A DNA stretch of 59,374 bases from Chryseobacterium sp. ISL-80. GTDB taxonomy: Bacteria > Bacillota > Bacilli > Bacillales > Cytobacillaceae. Below, in pieces: positions 7,313 through 16,145 of the stretch (the first letter of the stretch is position 1; each line of letters begins with the position of its first letter). Location: assembly GCA_018613055.1 (NCBI GenBank), contig JAGGQZ010000029.1, positions 1 through 59,374 on the forward strand, read 5' to 3'. The notes beneath the pieces are model-generated. The model did not search any database. It had not been told where the DNA came from and saw only the letters and a list, made by a program, of their open reading frames with translations. The translations under genes and the position numbers were made by a program.

Positions 7313-8164
7313 GTGTATAGCAGCGGTTTAATCCTTGAAGGTGGAGGTATGAGAGGTGTCTACACCGCAGGGGTACTTGAATATTTTTTAGAAAATGATT
7401 TATTTTTTCCATATATCATCGGCGTTTCTGCTGGTGCGTGCCAGGGCTCTTCCTATATTGCCAGGCAGCCAGGGCGAAACAAGCAGGTGACGATTGACTA
7501 TGTCACCCATCAAGATTATATTTCTTACCGAAACTTGCTGTTAAAAAAAGAACTGTTCGGGATGGATTTCATCTTTGATAAACTTCCAAACGAGCTGGTA
7601 CCCTTTGATTTCGAGACATTCAACAGTGCCGCGGAAACCTTTATGATTGGCACGACAGATTGCTTCACTGGTGAACCAGTTTATTTTAACAAAAATGATG
7701 TCCCAGAGGATATTCTTAAAATCATCAGAGCTTCCAGCACGCTTCCTTTCATGGCACCGGCAATTGAGTTTAGGGGGAAAACCCTTATGGATGGCGGCAT
7801 ATCCGATCCGATTCCAATCAGGAAAGCAAAGGCAGACGGAGTCCAAAAAGGCGTAATCGTCTTGACGAAGCCAAAAGGATACCGGAAGAAAAAGTCTTCT
7901 TTTTCCTGGCTGCCGCGGTATGTGTATAAAGACTTCAAAGGACTGCACAAAGCGCTCGAAACACGGTATAAAATGTACAATGAAACGCTCGATTACATCG
8001 AAGCTCTCGAAGCGAGGAATGAAGTGATCGTCATTCGGCCATCAATGGACCTCAAGGTTGGCCGTGTAGAACGCAATCCAGAAAAACTGACCCGGTTGTA
8101 TGAAGTAGGCTATGAAGACGCGAAGGAAAAATTCGCTCAGGTAAACGACTGGCTAGGTGCGTGA
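7313..8164 (+). CDS. Patatin-like phospholipase
   Basis: 283 aa. N-terminal oxyanion loop EGGGMRGVYTAGVLE, nucleophile elbow GVSAGA with Ser39, and catalytic Asp in LMDGGISDPIPI. This is the short bacterial YjjU-like group (COG4667), predicted to be a cytoplasmic serine acyl hydrolase. GTG start at 7313, preceded by a G-rich GGGGG ribosome site. The downstream nucleotidyltransferase starts 4 bases after its stop, so the two are probably co-transcribed. Confidence 0.9.
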   Translation: MYSSGLILEGGGMRGVYTAGVLEYFLENDLFFPYIIGVSAGACQGSSYIARQPGRNKQVTIDYVTHQDYISYRNLLLKKELFGMDFIFDKLPNELVPFDFETFNSAAETFMIGTTDCFTGEPVYFNKNDVPEDILKIIRASSTLPFMAPAIEFRGKTLMDGGISDPIPIRKAKADGVQKGVIVLTKPKGYRKKKSSFSWLPRYVYKDFKGLHKALETRYKMYNETLDYIEALEARNEVIVIRPSMDLKVGRVERNPEKLTRLYEVGYEDAKEKFAQVNDWLGA

Positions 8165-8168
8165 TTCA

Positions 8169-8927
8169 ATGAAGGTTAATGAAGCTCTGGATGTTTTGAC
8201 AAACAGCCTTGTTAAGGATAAAAGAGTTCAAGCCATCTTTGTTAAAGGTTCTGTAGGACGCGGTGAACAGGATGAACATTCTGATCTTGATCTGTACTGT
8301 CTTGTTGAACCGGATGATCTCACCACATTTCTTGAGAGCAGAATCAACCATCTGGAATCGTACGGAAAATTGCTTTTCTATGATGATATTTACATCATCG
8401 CCCCACAAATCATTGCCGTTTACGAAAACTTGCTGCATGTTGATTTATTTACGGTTACCGAGGAAACCTTTGTTAAAAAGGACTTTTTTAAAATAATTTA
8501 TGATCCGCAAAATCGATTGAAGAAATTTGAAGCTTCTCAAACTCTTCAATTATCCGCAGCTGAGTTTCAGGACGCTGTTGACGATATAGCCTGGTTTCTT
8601 TTTCAATACAAAAAGTCAGCCGGCCGAGGGAATGATTTATGGTCGGTGAATTTGCTCAATCAAGTTATGGCACACCTGGCAAGGGTACTGCTGCATAGAT
8701 ATAAACCTGATCGCGCCCTATTGGGAATGAAGACATTGAAATCATCATTGCCAATTGGAATGTTGAAGAAAATGGCAGAAATTCAGGAGCAGATCACGCC
8801 ACAAAAACATACAACAGCTGTGATGCTGATTCGGGATTTATTGGAACAGGAATCCAAATGGATTTTCAGCGAAGTAGCAAAACCAGAAAAAATCCTCCCG
8901 TTATGGAACAAAATGATGGAGTTCTGA
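8169..8927 (+). CDS. Nucleotidyltransferase-fold protein
   Basis: About 252 aa. N-terminal minimal nucleotidyltransferase domain with GSVGRGEQDEHSDLDLY, which contains the GS...D.D metal-binding signature of the Pol beta superfamily, including aminoglycoside nucleotidyltransferases. The C-terminal half is helical (about residues 130-250), as in streptomycin-type adenylyltransferases and their uncharacterised relatives. The substrate cannot be deduced. ATG 8169 (MKVNEA) was preferred over the GTG at 8157, which overlaps the patatin gene. Ends before the 8981-9017 terminator. Confidence 0.75.
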   Translation: MKVNEALDVLTNSLVKDKRVQAIFVKGSVGRGEQDEHSDLDLYCLVEPDDLTTFLESRINHLESYGKLLFYDDIYIIAPQIIAVYENLLHVDLFTVTEETFVKKDFFKIIYDPQNRLKKFEASQTLQLSAAEFQDAVDDIAWFLFQYKKSAGRGNDLWSVNLLNQVMAHLARVLLHRYKPDRALLGMKTLKSSLPIGMLKKMAEIQEQITPQKHTTAVMLIRDLLEQESKWIFSEVAKPEKILPLWNKMMEF

Positions 8928-8980
8928 CCCCATGATCCAAGCAACAGTAAAATAAAGCCCATAGAGGTCCTCCAAATAAA

Positions 8981-9017
8981 AAAGTGCGTATGACCCTTCT
9001 GGATCATACGCACTTTT
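8981..9017. terminator. Bidirectional terminator
   Basis: Stem AAAGTGCGTATGA/TCATACGCACTTT with T5 after it and an A-run before it, between the nucleotidyltransferase gene and the convergent terC gene. Confidence 0.9.
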
Positions 9018-9030
9018 TATTATGTTAATC

Positions 9031-9804
9031 TTAGGCTTGTCCTTCACCCTTGGATTTCTCGCCTGGAGCAAACCAGCCAATCAGGGCAATTGCTACTAAT
9101 ACACCGTAGAAAATGGTCGTCCACAATGTACTGTGCGGGAAATCATGATCCAAAATGGCAATCTTTTCGTGAGCAAGGGTTATAACCGCCAATTTTACTC
9201 CGACCCAGGCAACAATCGCATAAGCAGTTGTTTCTAATGCAGGGCGCTCATCCAGCAGCTTAACAAACCAGGTTGCTGCATATTTAATCAGAATTAGGCC
9301 GGCAATTCCTCCAAGAAGTACGATGAGGAATTTACCCCCGTCCATTCCGCCAAAGTTTCCTAGCGGTGAGTCCGGAAGTCCAAGGGCAAGCGCGACTGCA
9401 GCAAGAATTGAGTCAATCGCAAACGCGAGGTCTGCCAGACCGATTTTACCAACAGTCGGCCAGAATCCCAATCCCCTTGCTTCTTTTTCATCCTCTTTAT
9501 GTATATCCTCATTTTTCGCACCAAATTTAGCCTGGATGACATGTTTTAATCCCAGGTATAGTAGGTACGCTGCGCCAATTGCCTGTACCTGCCAGACGTT
9601 TGCAATATAAGAGATCGCAAATAGTGCACCGAAGCGGAAGACAAACGCCATGAGTATACCATAGCTGATCGCCTTTTTCTTTTGATCATCAGGTAAATGT
9701 TTTGCGATAATTGCCAATACTAGAGCATTGTCGGCCGATAATAAACCTTCCAGACCGATCAATATCAATAATGCCCAGGCATATTCAAGCCAAATTGATT
9801 CCAT
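9031..9804 (-). CDS. TerC-family integral membrane protein (YceF/YkoY-like)
   Basis: 257 aa, about seven membrane helices. Family motifs: LIGLEGLLSADNALV near the N-terminus, with the conserved acidic residues, and GLADLAFAIDSILAAVAL in the middle. Bacillus relatives YceF and YkoY are linked to manganese handling for secreted or membrane enzymes. I looked for a yybP-ykoY riboswitch upstream and did not find the conserved elements. Start ATG 9804 has GGAAGGAGAGAGG upstream. Transcribed alone. Confidence 0.92.
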   Translation of the reverse strand: MESIWLEYAWALLILIGLEGLLSADNALVLAIIAKHLPDDQKKKAISYGILMAFVFRFGALFAISYIANVWQVQAIGAAYLLYLGLKHVIQAKFGAKNEDIHKEDEKEARGLGFWPTVGKIGLADLAFAIDSILAAVALALGLPDSPLGNFGGMDGGKFLIVLLGGIAGLILIKYAATWFVKLLDERPALETTAYAIVAWVGVKLAVITLAHEKIAILDHDFPHSTLWTTIFYGVLVAIALIGWFAPGEKSKGEGQA

Positions 9805-10165
9805 CAACCTCTCTCCTTCCTCTTTGCCTCAGGCTCTTTTCGTAAATCGTTCTTTTTATTATACGCAGTTTAGCAGCAAGCCGTAATGCGTTTTTAGGCG
9901 GAAAGAATATTTATCGAAAAACAACCCAGACACTTCTACTGTAGTTATCAATAGAATGACCCATAAAACCTCGGACAATCCGCACAATTTACCGAGTCCC
10001 ATTCTATCTAACCTACATTTATCTATTTCAATATACCTTTTAGAGGGTATAGATAAACTTACCAATATCGACTATAATACTCTATATTTTTTCGGGAAAA
10101 TATTCAACAATTATCTCTTTATTTCGGGAAAAAAAGAAGCTTGTCCAAAATAATGCACAAAACTT
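9805..10165. other. 361-bp intergenic region, no gene found
   Basis: AT-rich sequence between terC (5' side) and a small membrane protein gene (3' side). Short open frames here lack ribosome sites and resemble nothing I know. The terC promoter presumably lies near 9830-9900. No riboswitch or repeat array was recognised. Confidence 0.5.
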
Positions 10166-10414
10166 TTAGTGGTGTATCTTGGATTGTTTCTTTAATGCCA
10201 TACCAATAGCCATAACCAACAGGATGAGCTGCAAGCCGTAAAATATAAGGGAAAAGATTGATTTTAACGCCAGAGCGACCAGCACAGAAGAACTGGATAA
10301 AAGAATCATCCCAACAATTGCCCCATTGCCCTGCCTTTTATCTCTGTTTTTCCAGATGAAACCGCCCGTCGAGACGATGAACACCAAGGCCATAGCGGAA
10401 AAAGCAAGCTCCAC
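10166..10414 (-). CDS. Small membrane protein, 82 aa
   Basis: Three hydrophobic segments (about residues 2-20, 33-50 and 54-73) separated by a basic KNRDKRQGN loop, ending in a basic tail. GTG start with a weak AAAGTGGTG site upstream. The family is not recognised. It lies immediately beside the 53-bp tandem array, which begins about 110 bp upstream of its start. Confidence 0.6.
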   Translation of the reverse strand: MELAFSAMALVFIVSTGGFIWKNRDKRQGNGAIVGMILLSSSSVLVALALKSIFSLIFYGLQLILLVMAIGMALKKQSKIHH

Positions 10415-10521
10415 ACTAACACCACTTTAGAAATTTTATCAGACCTATCAATTATACCATTTTTTTCTGAATGTGTTATATAAATTAAAGTTATGCGAGA
10501 GATCTACGGCATCTCGTGACT

Positions 10522-10942
10522 TGAAAGGTGCCCTTATGGGAGGGAAATCCCCTGCATATGGGTATCTTTCGGCTTGAGAGGTGCCCTTATGTTAACTTGA
10601 TCCCCTGCATAAGGGTATCTTTTGGCTTGAAAGGTGCCCTTATGTTAGTGTGATCCCCTGCATAAGGGTATCTTTGCGCTTGAAAGGTGCCCTTATGAGA
10701 GCAAGATATCCTGCATAAGGGTATCTTTTGGCTTGAAAGGTGCCCTTATGTTAGTGTGATCCCCTGCATAAGGGTATCTTTGGGCTTGAAAGGTGACCTT
10801 ATGTTAACGAGATCCCTTACAAAAGGGTATCTTTAGACGGGAAAGGTGACCTTATGTTAACGAGATCCCTTACAAAAGGGTATCTTTAGACGGGAAAGGT
10901 GACCTTATGTTAACGAGATAACTTGCATAAGGGTATCTTTAC
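10522..10942. repeat. Exact 53-bp tandem array, 8 units, with inverted half-sites
   Basis: The GGTGCCCTTATG or GGTGACCTTATG element starts at 10527, 10580, 10633, 10686, 10739, 10792, 10845 and 10898, always 53 bp apart. Each unit also holds the inverse, CATAAGGGTATCTTT, about 24 bp later centre to centre. Copies 6 to 8 share a variant (TTACAAAAGGGTATC), suggesting recent duplication within the array. It lies between two minus-strand genes in a 682-bp intergenic gap; the rest of that gap (10943-11096) holds no recognisable gene. Confidence 0.95.
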
Positions 10943-11096
10943 TTTCAAACACCTGAAAAATAGAATGAATCCTTCATTTTATCGACCGTAAAGACTACAT
11001 TCCTCTATATATCGACTAGATCTAACATCTTTCGCTAACATAAAGGTATCAACTGCTAGCATATTGATAGGTCATACTATATCGCAAATAAGACAG

Positions 11097-11351
11097 CTAA
11101 AAATCCTCCTGGTTCAGTTTATTAACCTGCCTTTTTTTTTGCTTAACTTGACTTACTTTATTGGTGCGGACTTGCGAAGTTGGTGGGTGGAGGTTATGAA
11201 CTTTCAGTTTTCTTTCTCTTTGCCAGTCATGATCATCTTCATCAAATTCATTTATCAAGCGGGCAGCACGAATTTCGTTTTTTGCTGTCAATACGCGCTT
11301 ACTTGGGCGACGTTTACTCGAATGACCATTTCGGTTAAACTTTGGATTCAT
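11097..11351 (-). CDS. Hypothetical basic protein, 84 aa
   Basis: Rich in Lys/Arg/Asn, with no hydrophobic segment; probably disordered and perhaps nucleic-acid-binding, judging by composition only. The ATG is preceded by AAGGGGTG with good spacing. A plus-strand frame overlaps it but lacks a ribosome site and has poor composition. I do not recognise the family. Confidence 0.55.
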   Translation of the reverse strand: MNPKFNRNGHSSKRRPSKRVLTAKNEIRAARLINEFDEDDHDWQRERKLKVHNLHPPTSQVRTNKVSQVKQKKRQVNKLNQEDF

Positions 11352-11577
11352 TACAGCACACCCCTTGCTTAAATTCCCTTCTCTTTATTTTAACATGGTC
11401 TCTGTTGTCCTTTTAAATGTTAAATAAATATATTTCAACAAAACCGCAAGCCACGAAAACCGCTTTCGCTCCCTTTTCAATGAATTAAATATAATATTTT
11501 CCAAAAAAGTCTTTTATTAAGTGTAATTTTACACTATATTGTATGTAAGGTAAACTTTTCTAAAAAAGGGGATATGT

Positions 11578-12870
11578 ATGAAGAAAAATAACTTGCTTTT
11601 AAGTGGAATTGGAATTGCCGCCTTGTTACTGGTCGCCAGCATTGGTTATCTTTTATTGGCTGATCGTGATGTTTATAAATATCATACTGGGCTGGGAAGC
11701 AAAATTGCTATCTCGAATGACGATCAGCAAATAGCCTTTTCTTTTTATCGCAATGGGAGTGAGGCCATTTATATAGCCAAATTGGATGGAAAAGATGTCC
11801 ATAGAGTGAGTAATCCGGTTAAGGCCGATCACCGTCAGCCAACATTTTCGCCTGATGGCAAGAAGCTTTTGTATCTATCACAAAATCGTAACCGTATTCA
11901 GTCTCTCTATATTGCCAATAGTGATGGCACAAACCCTGAAAAGCTTTCTAAGAACACTCAGCATGTAACAGAGGCCATCTTTTCAGATGATAACAAAACG
12001 ATTTTCTTTGCCAGTACGGCAGCTGAGAATGTAAACAAGTCTGAAGGCGAAACCAAGGACGGTTTGGACCTTTTCTCCGTAAAAATAGACGGCACAGAAA
12101 TGGAGCAGTTAACTGACAGGGATTTTTATACGATGGAGAGCCTTTACTACTCGCCAAAAGATAAACAAGTGATTTTTAAGGATTTCAATGATACAAATTC
12201 CTTTGATCTAGAAGAAGGCCGAGTTTACATGGCCGATTTTAGTAGTGAATTACCGAACGATTACTTCAATATGTCCATTTCACCTGATAACGAATTGGTC
12301 GCTTACACGAAGGTTTCTGAAGAATCAATGGACTCGTCGCTGTTTGAGTATGATTTATATCTGAAGGATTTGAAGAACGGAGAAAGCAAAAGATTAACAG
12401 ATTTAAATTCTTCTGTCGTTTCACCGATCTTTTTTAACAATAAAGATGAAATTCTTTTCCTGGATTATACTAACTGGCCAAAGGAGCCAGAGGAATATAA
12501 ATTGATGACAGTAGAGTTGGAAACAAAGAAGTTGAGAGAGATTTCACTGGATCTTCCTGCACTTGAGAGAGAAAATTTTGTGATGAAGGCAGTAGATTAT
12601 TCTATAAATGGCTGGACACTAGGTATCTTGTATACGGTCCTGTTCATGTTAATCACACTCTACATTCAGGCGAAAAAAGTATTTTTACCTGCATTCATTA
12701 GTCTTGGAATCGGAATGCTGTCCATTGCCGCAAGCTTTGTGTTTGCAATTGCAGTAGATCCATGGGCTGGGATTGGCGTCGGAATGCTTGCTGCCTCACT
12801 ATTGGTATGCAGCGCTGTCTTGTTCATTTTTGCCTTGATCCTGAAGCTGTATCGAAAAGGAGCGAAGTAA
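11578..12870 (+). CDS. PD40/TolB-like beta-propeller protein with C-terminal membrane helices
   Basis: 430 aa. N-terminal signal anchor (residues about 7-27), then repeated WD40-like PD40 blades with the ..FSPDGKKLLYLS.. and ..IYIAKLDGKDVHRVS.. patterns (about 35-340), then three membrane helices (about 345-425). The propeller is predicted to be extracytoplasmic. Such proteins usually act as sensors or scaffolds; no enzymatic residues are evident. Start ATG follows AAAAGGGGATAT. The downstream membrane gene starts 2 bases after its stop and is certainly co-transcribed. Confidence 0.8.
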   Translation: MKKNNLLLSGIGIAALLLVASIGYLLLADRDVYKYHTGLGSKIAISNDDQQIAFSFYRNGSEAIYIAKLDGKDVHRVSNPVKADHRQPTFSPDGKKLLYLSQNRNRIQSLYIANSDGTNPEKLSKNTQHVTEAIFSDDNKTIFFASTAAENVNKSEGETKDGLDLFSVKIDGTEMEQLTDRDFYTMESLYYSPKDKQVIFKDFNDTNSFDLEEGRVYMADFSSELPNDYFNMSISPDNELVAYTKVSEESMDSSLFEYDLYLKDLKNGESKRLTDLNSSVVSPIFFNNKDEILFLDYTNWPKEPEEYKLMTVELETKKLREISLDLPALERENFVMKAVDYSINGWTLGILYTVLFMLITLYIQAKKVFLPAFISLGIGMLSIAASFVFAIAVDPWAGIGVGMLAASLLVCSAVLFIFALILKLYRKGAK

Positions 12871-12872
12871 TC

Positions 12873-13166
12873 ATGCCTGAGACTGTTGGTACCATTTTAA
12901 CGATTTTGCTGAATGTTGCCCTATTTGGAACGGCGAATTATTTTGCCATAAAGCATTCTGCAGGGAATAGTAAAAAACGTCTATTGGCCGGGGTACTTTT
13001 TCTTCTTTGCACACCTGTCATCTTTTTCAGCACGCTTTATCTCGTTTTCATCTGGGATGACAGCGGCTGGGGTGCCGGAATCCTCTCTGTCATTTTTACC
13101 GGGCTTTATATATTGAATGGATTGATCCTGTTATTGTCTTCAATTCATATTTATTTCAGAAAGTAA
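12873..13166 (+). CDS. Small integral membrane protein, 97 aa
   Basis: Three predicted helices: TVGTILTILLNVALFGTANY, LLAGVLFLLCTPVIFFSTLY and the C-terminal GILSVIFTGLYILNGLILLL. ATG 12873 has AAAGGAG upstream, inside the end of the PD40 gene. Probably a membrane partner of the PD40 protein (inferred from the 2-base spacing and shared terminator). The family is not recognised. Confidence 0.75.
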   Translation: MPETVGTILTILLNVALFGTANYFAIKHSAGNSKKRLLAGVLFLLCTPVIFFSTLYLVFIWDDSGWGAGILSVIFTGLYILNGLILLLSSIHIYFRK

Positions 13167-13222
13167 GTTGAAAGCTTCGTTACTGAACAGATTGAGTTCA
13201 TACTCACATTCTTGCACACAAA

Positions 13223-13247
13223 AAAAGCTGCCAATGGCAGCTTTTTA
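13223..13247. terminator. Bidirectional terminator
   Basis: Stem AAGCTGCC/GGCAGCTT with a 3-base loop, flanked by A and T runs, between the convergent PD40 operon and tatA. Confidence 0.88.
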
Positions 13248-13442
13248 ATCTTTCTTTTGGTCTTTATCGTCTTCTTTGAATTCCTTTTTGATTTCGTCTG
13301 TGATTCCATTTGTCGCATTTTTAAATTCCCTCATGGACTTGCCGACTGCCCGTCCGATTTGAGGTAGTTTGTTTGGCCCAAAGATGATCAGTGCAATCAC
13401 AAGGATGAGAATTAATCCTGGAAACCCTATATTTGAAAGCAT
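13245..13442 (-). CDS. tatA: Twin-arginine translocase subunit TatA
   Basis: 65 aa: short N-terminal membrane helix ([18 protein letters not shown]), the hinge [21 protein letters not shown], then an amphipathic helix and an acidic/basic tail, all typical of TatA. The open frame extends upstream to 13679, but ATG 13442 has the GGAGAG site and the canonical start. tatC is not adjacent, so this is an orphan tatA like the additional copies in other Bacillus. It shares the 13443-13581 intergenic region with the divergent DUF2202 gene. Confidence 0.95.
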   Translation of the reverse strand: MLSNIGFPGLILILVIALIIFGPNKLPQIGRAVGKSMREFKNATNGITDEIKKEFKEDDKDQKKD

Positions 13443-13581
13443 TATATCTCTCCTATTAATAAAAGTTACCTCAATTATAACTAAAAACGTTTGCCTTTTG
13501 AACCCAAACCCATTTTTACGAATGAAATCCTTTGTTTGGAAAAGAATAAGGTAGATATTTTTTTCAAAAGGAGAGATAAAT

Positions 13582-14094
13582 ATGAAATGGAAATCCATAC
13601 TCTTTTGCTTATTTTTATTAGCGGGAATGGCCGGAGCAACCCAGGCACAAACCCAACCGCCTGTTAATTTTGGAGCCAAGGGGGCCCTTCAGGATACGTC
13701 AATTACACTTGATGAAGCCCTTGTTTACGCAATCCAGGACGAATACCTCGCTCAGGCCCGTTATGATGCTGTCATCGGAAAATTTGGCAGCATCAGGCCT
13801 TTTATCAATATCAAAGCAGCCGAGCAGCAGCATATTAATGCTCTTTTGGCTTTATTCCAAAAGTATAATAAACAAATTCCTGAAAATAATGCGAAACAAT
13901 TCGTATCTGCGCCAGAAACATTAAAAGATGCATTCAACCAAGGGGTTCAAGGTGAAATCGATAACATCGCCATGTACGATAAGCTTAAAACGATACCAGG
14001 TCTCCCTGAAGACGCCAAAACGGTATTCACCCAGTTAGGGAATGCTTCTAAGAATCATTTGAGAGCGTTCCAGAGAGGTGCAGGACGGAATTAA
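13582..14094 (+). CDS. Exported DUF2202 ferritin-like protein
   Basis: 170 aa. Signal peptide at residues 1-23 ([21 protein letters not shown]). The mature part is a four-helix ferritin-like fold with metal-ligand patterns: [32 protein letters not shown] and ASKNHLRAF (the E...H / E...H logic of diiron proteins). The substrate is unknown. The signal peptide lacks twin arginines, so the neighbouring divergent tatA is not obviously its exporter. Strong AAAGGAGAG ribosome site. Confidence 0.85.
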   Translation: MKWKSILFCLFLLAGMAGATQAQTQPPVNFGAKGALQDTSITLDEALVYAIQDEYLAQARYDAVIGKFGSIRPFINIKAAEQQHINALLALFQKYNKQIPENNAKQFVSAPETLKDAFNQGVQGEIDNIAMYDKLKTIPGLPEDAKTVFTQLGNASKNHLRAFQRGAGRN

Positions 14095-14129
14095 GTAACC
14101 TATCCTCTATGTAAAAACAGCCATGATTG

Positions 14130-14163
14130 AAAAGAGATTGGAGCTGGCTCCAGTCTCTTTTTT
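14130..14163 (+). terminator. Terminator of the DUF2202 gene
   Basis: Stem AGAGATTGGAG/CTCCAGTCTCT (near-perfect) with a 4-base loop, then T6. Confidence 0.85.
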
Positions 14164-14263
14164 GTATTTCTACCCTTTTTCTATCGGAAAAATATCCAAA
14201 TAAAATAGAGGATTCTACACGTTTGTATCTAATTATCTTTTTAAAAAGGAGGAATAGAGATCC

Positions 14264-15091
14264 ATGAATCCATTTGTATTTGCTTGTATTGCTCCCCACG
14301 GAGGAGAGATTATTCCTGAGCTGAAGGGGATTAATCCTGACCGGATGGCTGTCACCAGAGAAAACATGGAAAAGCTCGGTAACTATATGTCTCAGGCTCG
14401 TCCTGATTGTATTGTTGTCCTCACCCCGCATGGGACCAGAATCAAAGGCATATTCTCTATTTCTGATTCTGAGAAGATGATGGGCAGCTGGGAAGAAAAT
14501 GACGGTTTTTATGGGATGGAAAAATTAGTCGAACGGGACTTGGCGAAGATAATTGAAGATGAAGCAAATAAAAATGGTATTCTGGCTTCCACTATCAATT
14601 ATGGGACTTCGAGTGGCCCGATTTCCTGTCTGCCGCTGGATTGGGGAGCAATTGTGCCGCTGCGTTTCATGCCCGATGTCCCTATTGTCGTCATCACCTC
14701 ACCAAGAGAGTTAAGCTTCGATGATCATCTTAAGTTTGGCCAATCACTTCGAAACGCTGTTGCTCAATATAGTGGTCGGGTCGGGTTGATTGCCAGCTGT
14801 GATTGGGCCCATACTCATGACGAAAAGGGACCATACGGGTTTAGCCCTGCTGCGAAAGAACTGGATGAACAAGCAGTCAAATTCATCAAGACAAATGAAT
14901 TAGAAAAAATGGCAGAATTCGAGTCAAGCTTTATTGAGGCTGCAAAACCAGATGGCATCTGGCAGACGATGATTCTGGCTGGAGCCATCCACCCAGATGA
15001 ACGGCATGTAGAGTTCCTGTCATATGAAAACCCTACTTATTTTGGGTTAATTTGCGCGGGCTATTTTACAAATGAAAAAATCCAGTCATGA
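14264..15091 (+). CDS. LigB-type class III extradiol dioxygenase-family protein
   Basis: 275 aa. N-terminal metal-binding segment FACIAPHGGEIIPEL, then VVLTPHGTRIKG and a later SCDWAHTHDEKGPYGF, giving the His set of the LigB/MEMO fold. Members are Fe(II) ring-cleavage dioxygenases or the non-enzymatic/AMMECR-linked MEMO group; which applies here is unclear, as no aromatic-catabolism genes are adjacent. ATG preceded by AAAAGGAGGAATAG. A bidirectional terminator overlaps its stop codon. Confidence 0.85.
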   Translation: MNPFVFACIAPHGGEIIPELKGINPDRMAVTRENMEKLGNYMSQARPDCIVVLTPHGTRIKGIFSISDSEKMMGSWEENDGFYGMEKLVERDLAKIIEDEANKNGILASTINYGTSSGPISCLPLDWGAIVPLRFMPDVPIVVITSPRELSFDDHLKFGQSLRNAVAQYSGRVGLIASCDWAHTHDEKGPYGFSPAAKELDEQAVKFIKTNELEKMAEFESSFIEAAKPDGIWQTMILAGAIHPDERHVEFLSYENPTYFGLICAGYFTNEKIQS

Positions 15092-15104
15092 TCACTGGAT
15101 TTTC
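15077..15104. terminator. Bidirectional terminator overlapping two stop regions
   Basis: Stem AAAATCCAGT/ACTGGATTTT with a 7-base loop, covering the 3' ends of the convergent LigB-like and 76-aa genes. Confidence 0.8.
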
Positions 15105-15322
15105 TCATTTATATCAGCCTTTATTTCCTGAATGAGTTTTTCTGAAAGGTTTGCGGGAAGGGATGCCCCTTTTTCTAACACCCATGCGTTCATTAACTCC
15201 AGGTCCGACTTTTGGAAGGTTAACATATAGTCTTTCTCTTCATAGGTGATTTCCGCCGTTACATGCTCCTGGTCATAGGATTCATCGTCAATAATCATAT
15301 TTGTAATCGAATATGGTTTCAT
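15092..15322 (-). CDS. Hypothetical protein, 76 aa
   Basis: Soluble, acidic protein with an alternating beta-type N-terminal half (VTAEITYEEKDYMLTFQ) and a helical C-terminus. The ATG follows AAGAAGGAG. The family is not recognised. Single gene, convergent with the LigB-like gene and sharing its terminator. Confidence 0.65.
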   Translation of the reverse strand: MKPYSITNMIIDDESYDQEHVTAEITYEEKDYMLTFQKSDLELMNAWVLEKGASLPANLSEKLIQEIKADINEKIQ

Positions 15323-15430
15323 GTTTGAACTCCTTCTTAAGGTATTAGCTTAGTAAAAGAATACCCTTAAAGTTTGTTGTTTAACATGGTCTTTCCGTAC
15401 AAACAGAAATGTAAACATCGCATCCAGTAA

Positions 15431-15459
15431 AGAAGGACCACCAATGGGCGGTCCTTCTT
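15431..15459 (-). terminator. Terminator of the 98-aa exported protein gene
   Basis: Near-perfect stem AAGAAGGACC/GGTCCTTCTT directly after the stop codon at 15460. Confidence 0.85.
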
Positions 15460-15756
15460 TCAATAGTAATGTCCTTTCGAGGTCTGTTTAAAAACCTTCC
15501 AATGTCCATTCATGACAGATGAGTGATAGTTCATGACGATAAAATTTCTTGTCGCTTCCCCATCCTTTGCCTGAATAAAAAAAGTATCAGAACCTCGATA
15601 GTCAACATCAATTACTTCTAGTCCCTGGAACGTTCCATCTTCCGAAATAAACTGTTCCAGTGCGCTTTTTTCATTAAACTCATAATAAAGGTTGTAAGGA
15701 CCAAAAACAGATATGATAAGGAACAAAAACAAAATGACTAGCAGGATTTTTTTCAT
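15460..15756 (-). CDS. Hypothetical membrane-anchored protein, 98 aa
   Basis: N-terminal signal anchor (KKILLVILFLFLIISVFGPY), then a small extracytoplasmic domain of mixed strand/helix (FQGLEVIDVDYRGSDTFFIQ). Resembles DUF-type exported proteins of Bacillus, but I cannot name the family. Ends at a strong terminator. Upstream region 15757-15878 is AT-rich and holds its promoter. Confidence 0.65.
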   Translation of the reverse strand: MKKILLVILFLFLIISVFGPYNLYYEFNEKSALEQFISEDGTFQGLEVIDVDYRGSDTFFIQAKDGEATRNFIVMNYHSSVMNGHWKVFKQTSKGHYY

Positions 15757-15878
15757 ATTCCCCCCATAAGAAAATCTTTTTCGTTAACGGAACTATGTAC
15801 TTACAATTAAAATTGACATGAAAAAAGCGTAAGTAGTTTACATAATAATTTTATAATAAACCGTTTCAGTAATAATCA

Positions 15879-16072
15879 TCATACAAACCATTTAATATAA
15901 ACTCCCACCGCAATAAAAGAAAGTAGAATGACAACTATGTAAATGACGGAAAGATTTGTTGTGTTCTTTTTTGCAGCATTCCTGTAGTCGTCATCCCCTT
16001 TTCCGAACAGCAATATTGTTGAAAGCAAAGCGCCTATAAGAATGATGACAACCAAAAAAGTCCAAGAGTCAT
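15879..16072 (-). pseudogene. Small two-helix membrane protein gene split by a one-base frameshift
   Basis: ATG 16072 has a good AGAGGTG ribosome site but its frame stops after 12 codons (MTLGLFW...). The next frame continues from the T6 run (16054-16059) for about 57 codons to TGA at 15879, giving VVIILIGALLSTILLFGK, a DDDYRNAAKKN loop and LSVIYIVVILLSFIAVGVY. Adding one T to the homopolymer fuses both into a 64-residue two-helix membrane protein. It may be a true pseudogene, a phase-variable or slippage-decoded gene, or a sequencing error in a homopolymer. Confidence 0.6.
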
Positions 16073-16145
16073 GAACACACCTCTGATTCTAAATATAGTT
16101 TCCTATAATTATAACCTTTTTCATTTCTTGGAGGGTCAAAAAGAA

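Noticed and set aside
6489-8927. ATPase-patatin-nucleotidyltransferase as an anti-phage defence operon
   Set aside because: The gene types recall CBASS-like systems (patatin effector, nucleotidyltransferase), but the nucleotidyltransferase is of the aminoglycoside-type minimal fold, not a recognisable CD-NTase. The ATPase has a 74-bp gap and is probably a separate unit. Worth a profile search, not supported as defence here.
9805-9960. yybP-ykoY manganese riboswitch upstream of the TerC gene
   Set aside because: The conserved core segments of this riboswitch were not found; only a normal ribosome site is visible.
13245-14094. TatA with its dedicated Tat substrate (DUF2202)
   Set aside because: The genes are divergent and the DUF2202 signal peptide has no twin-arginine motif.
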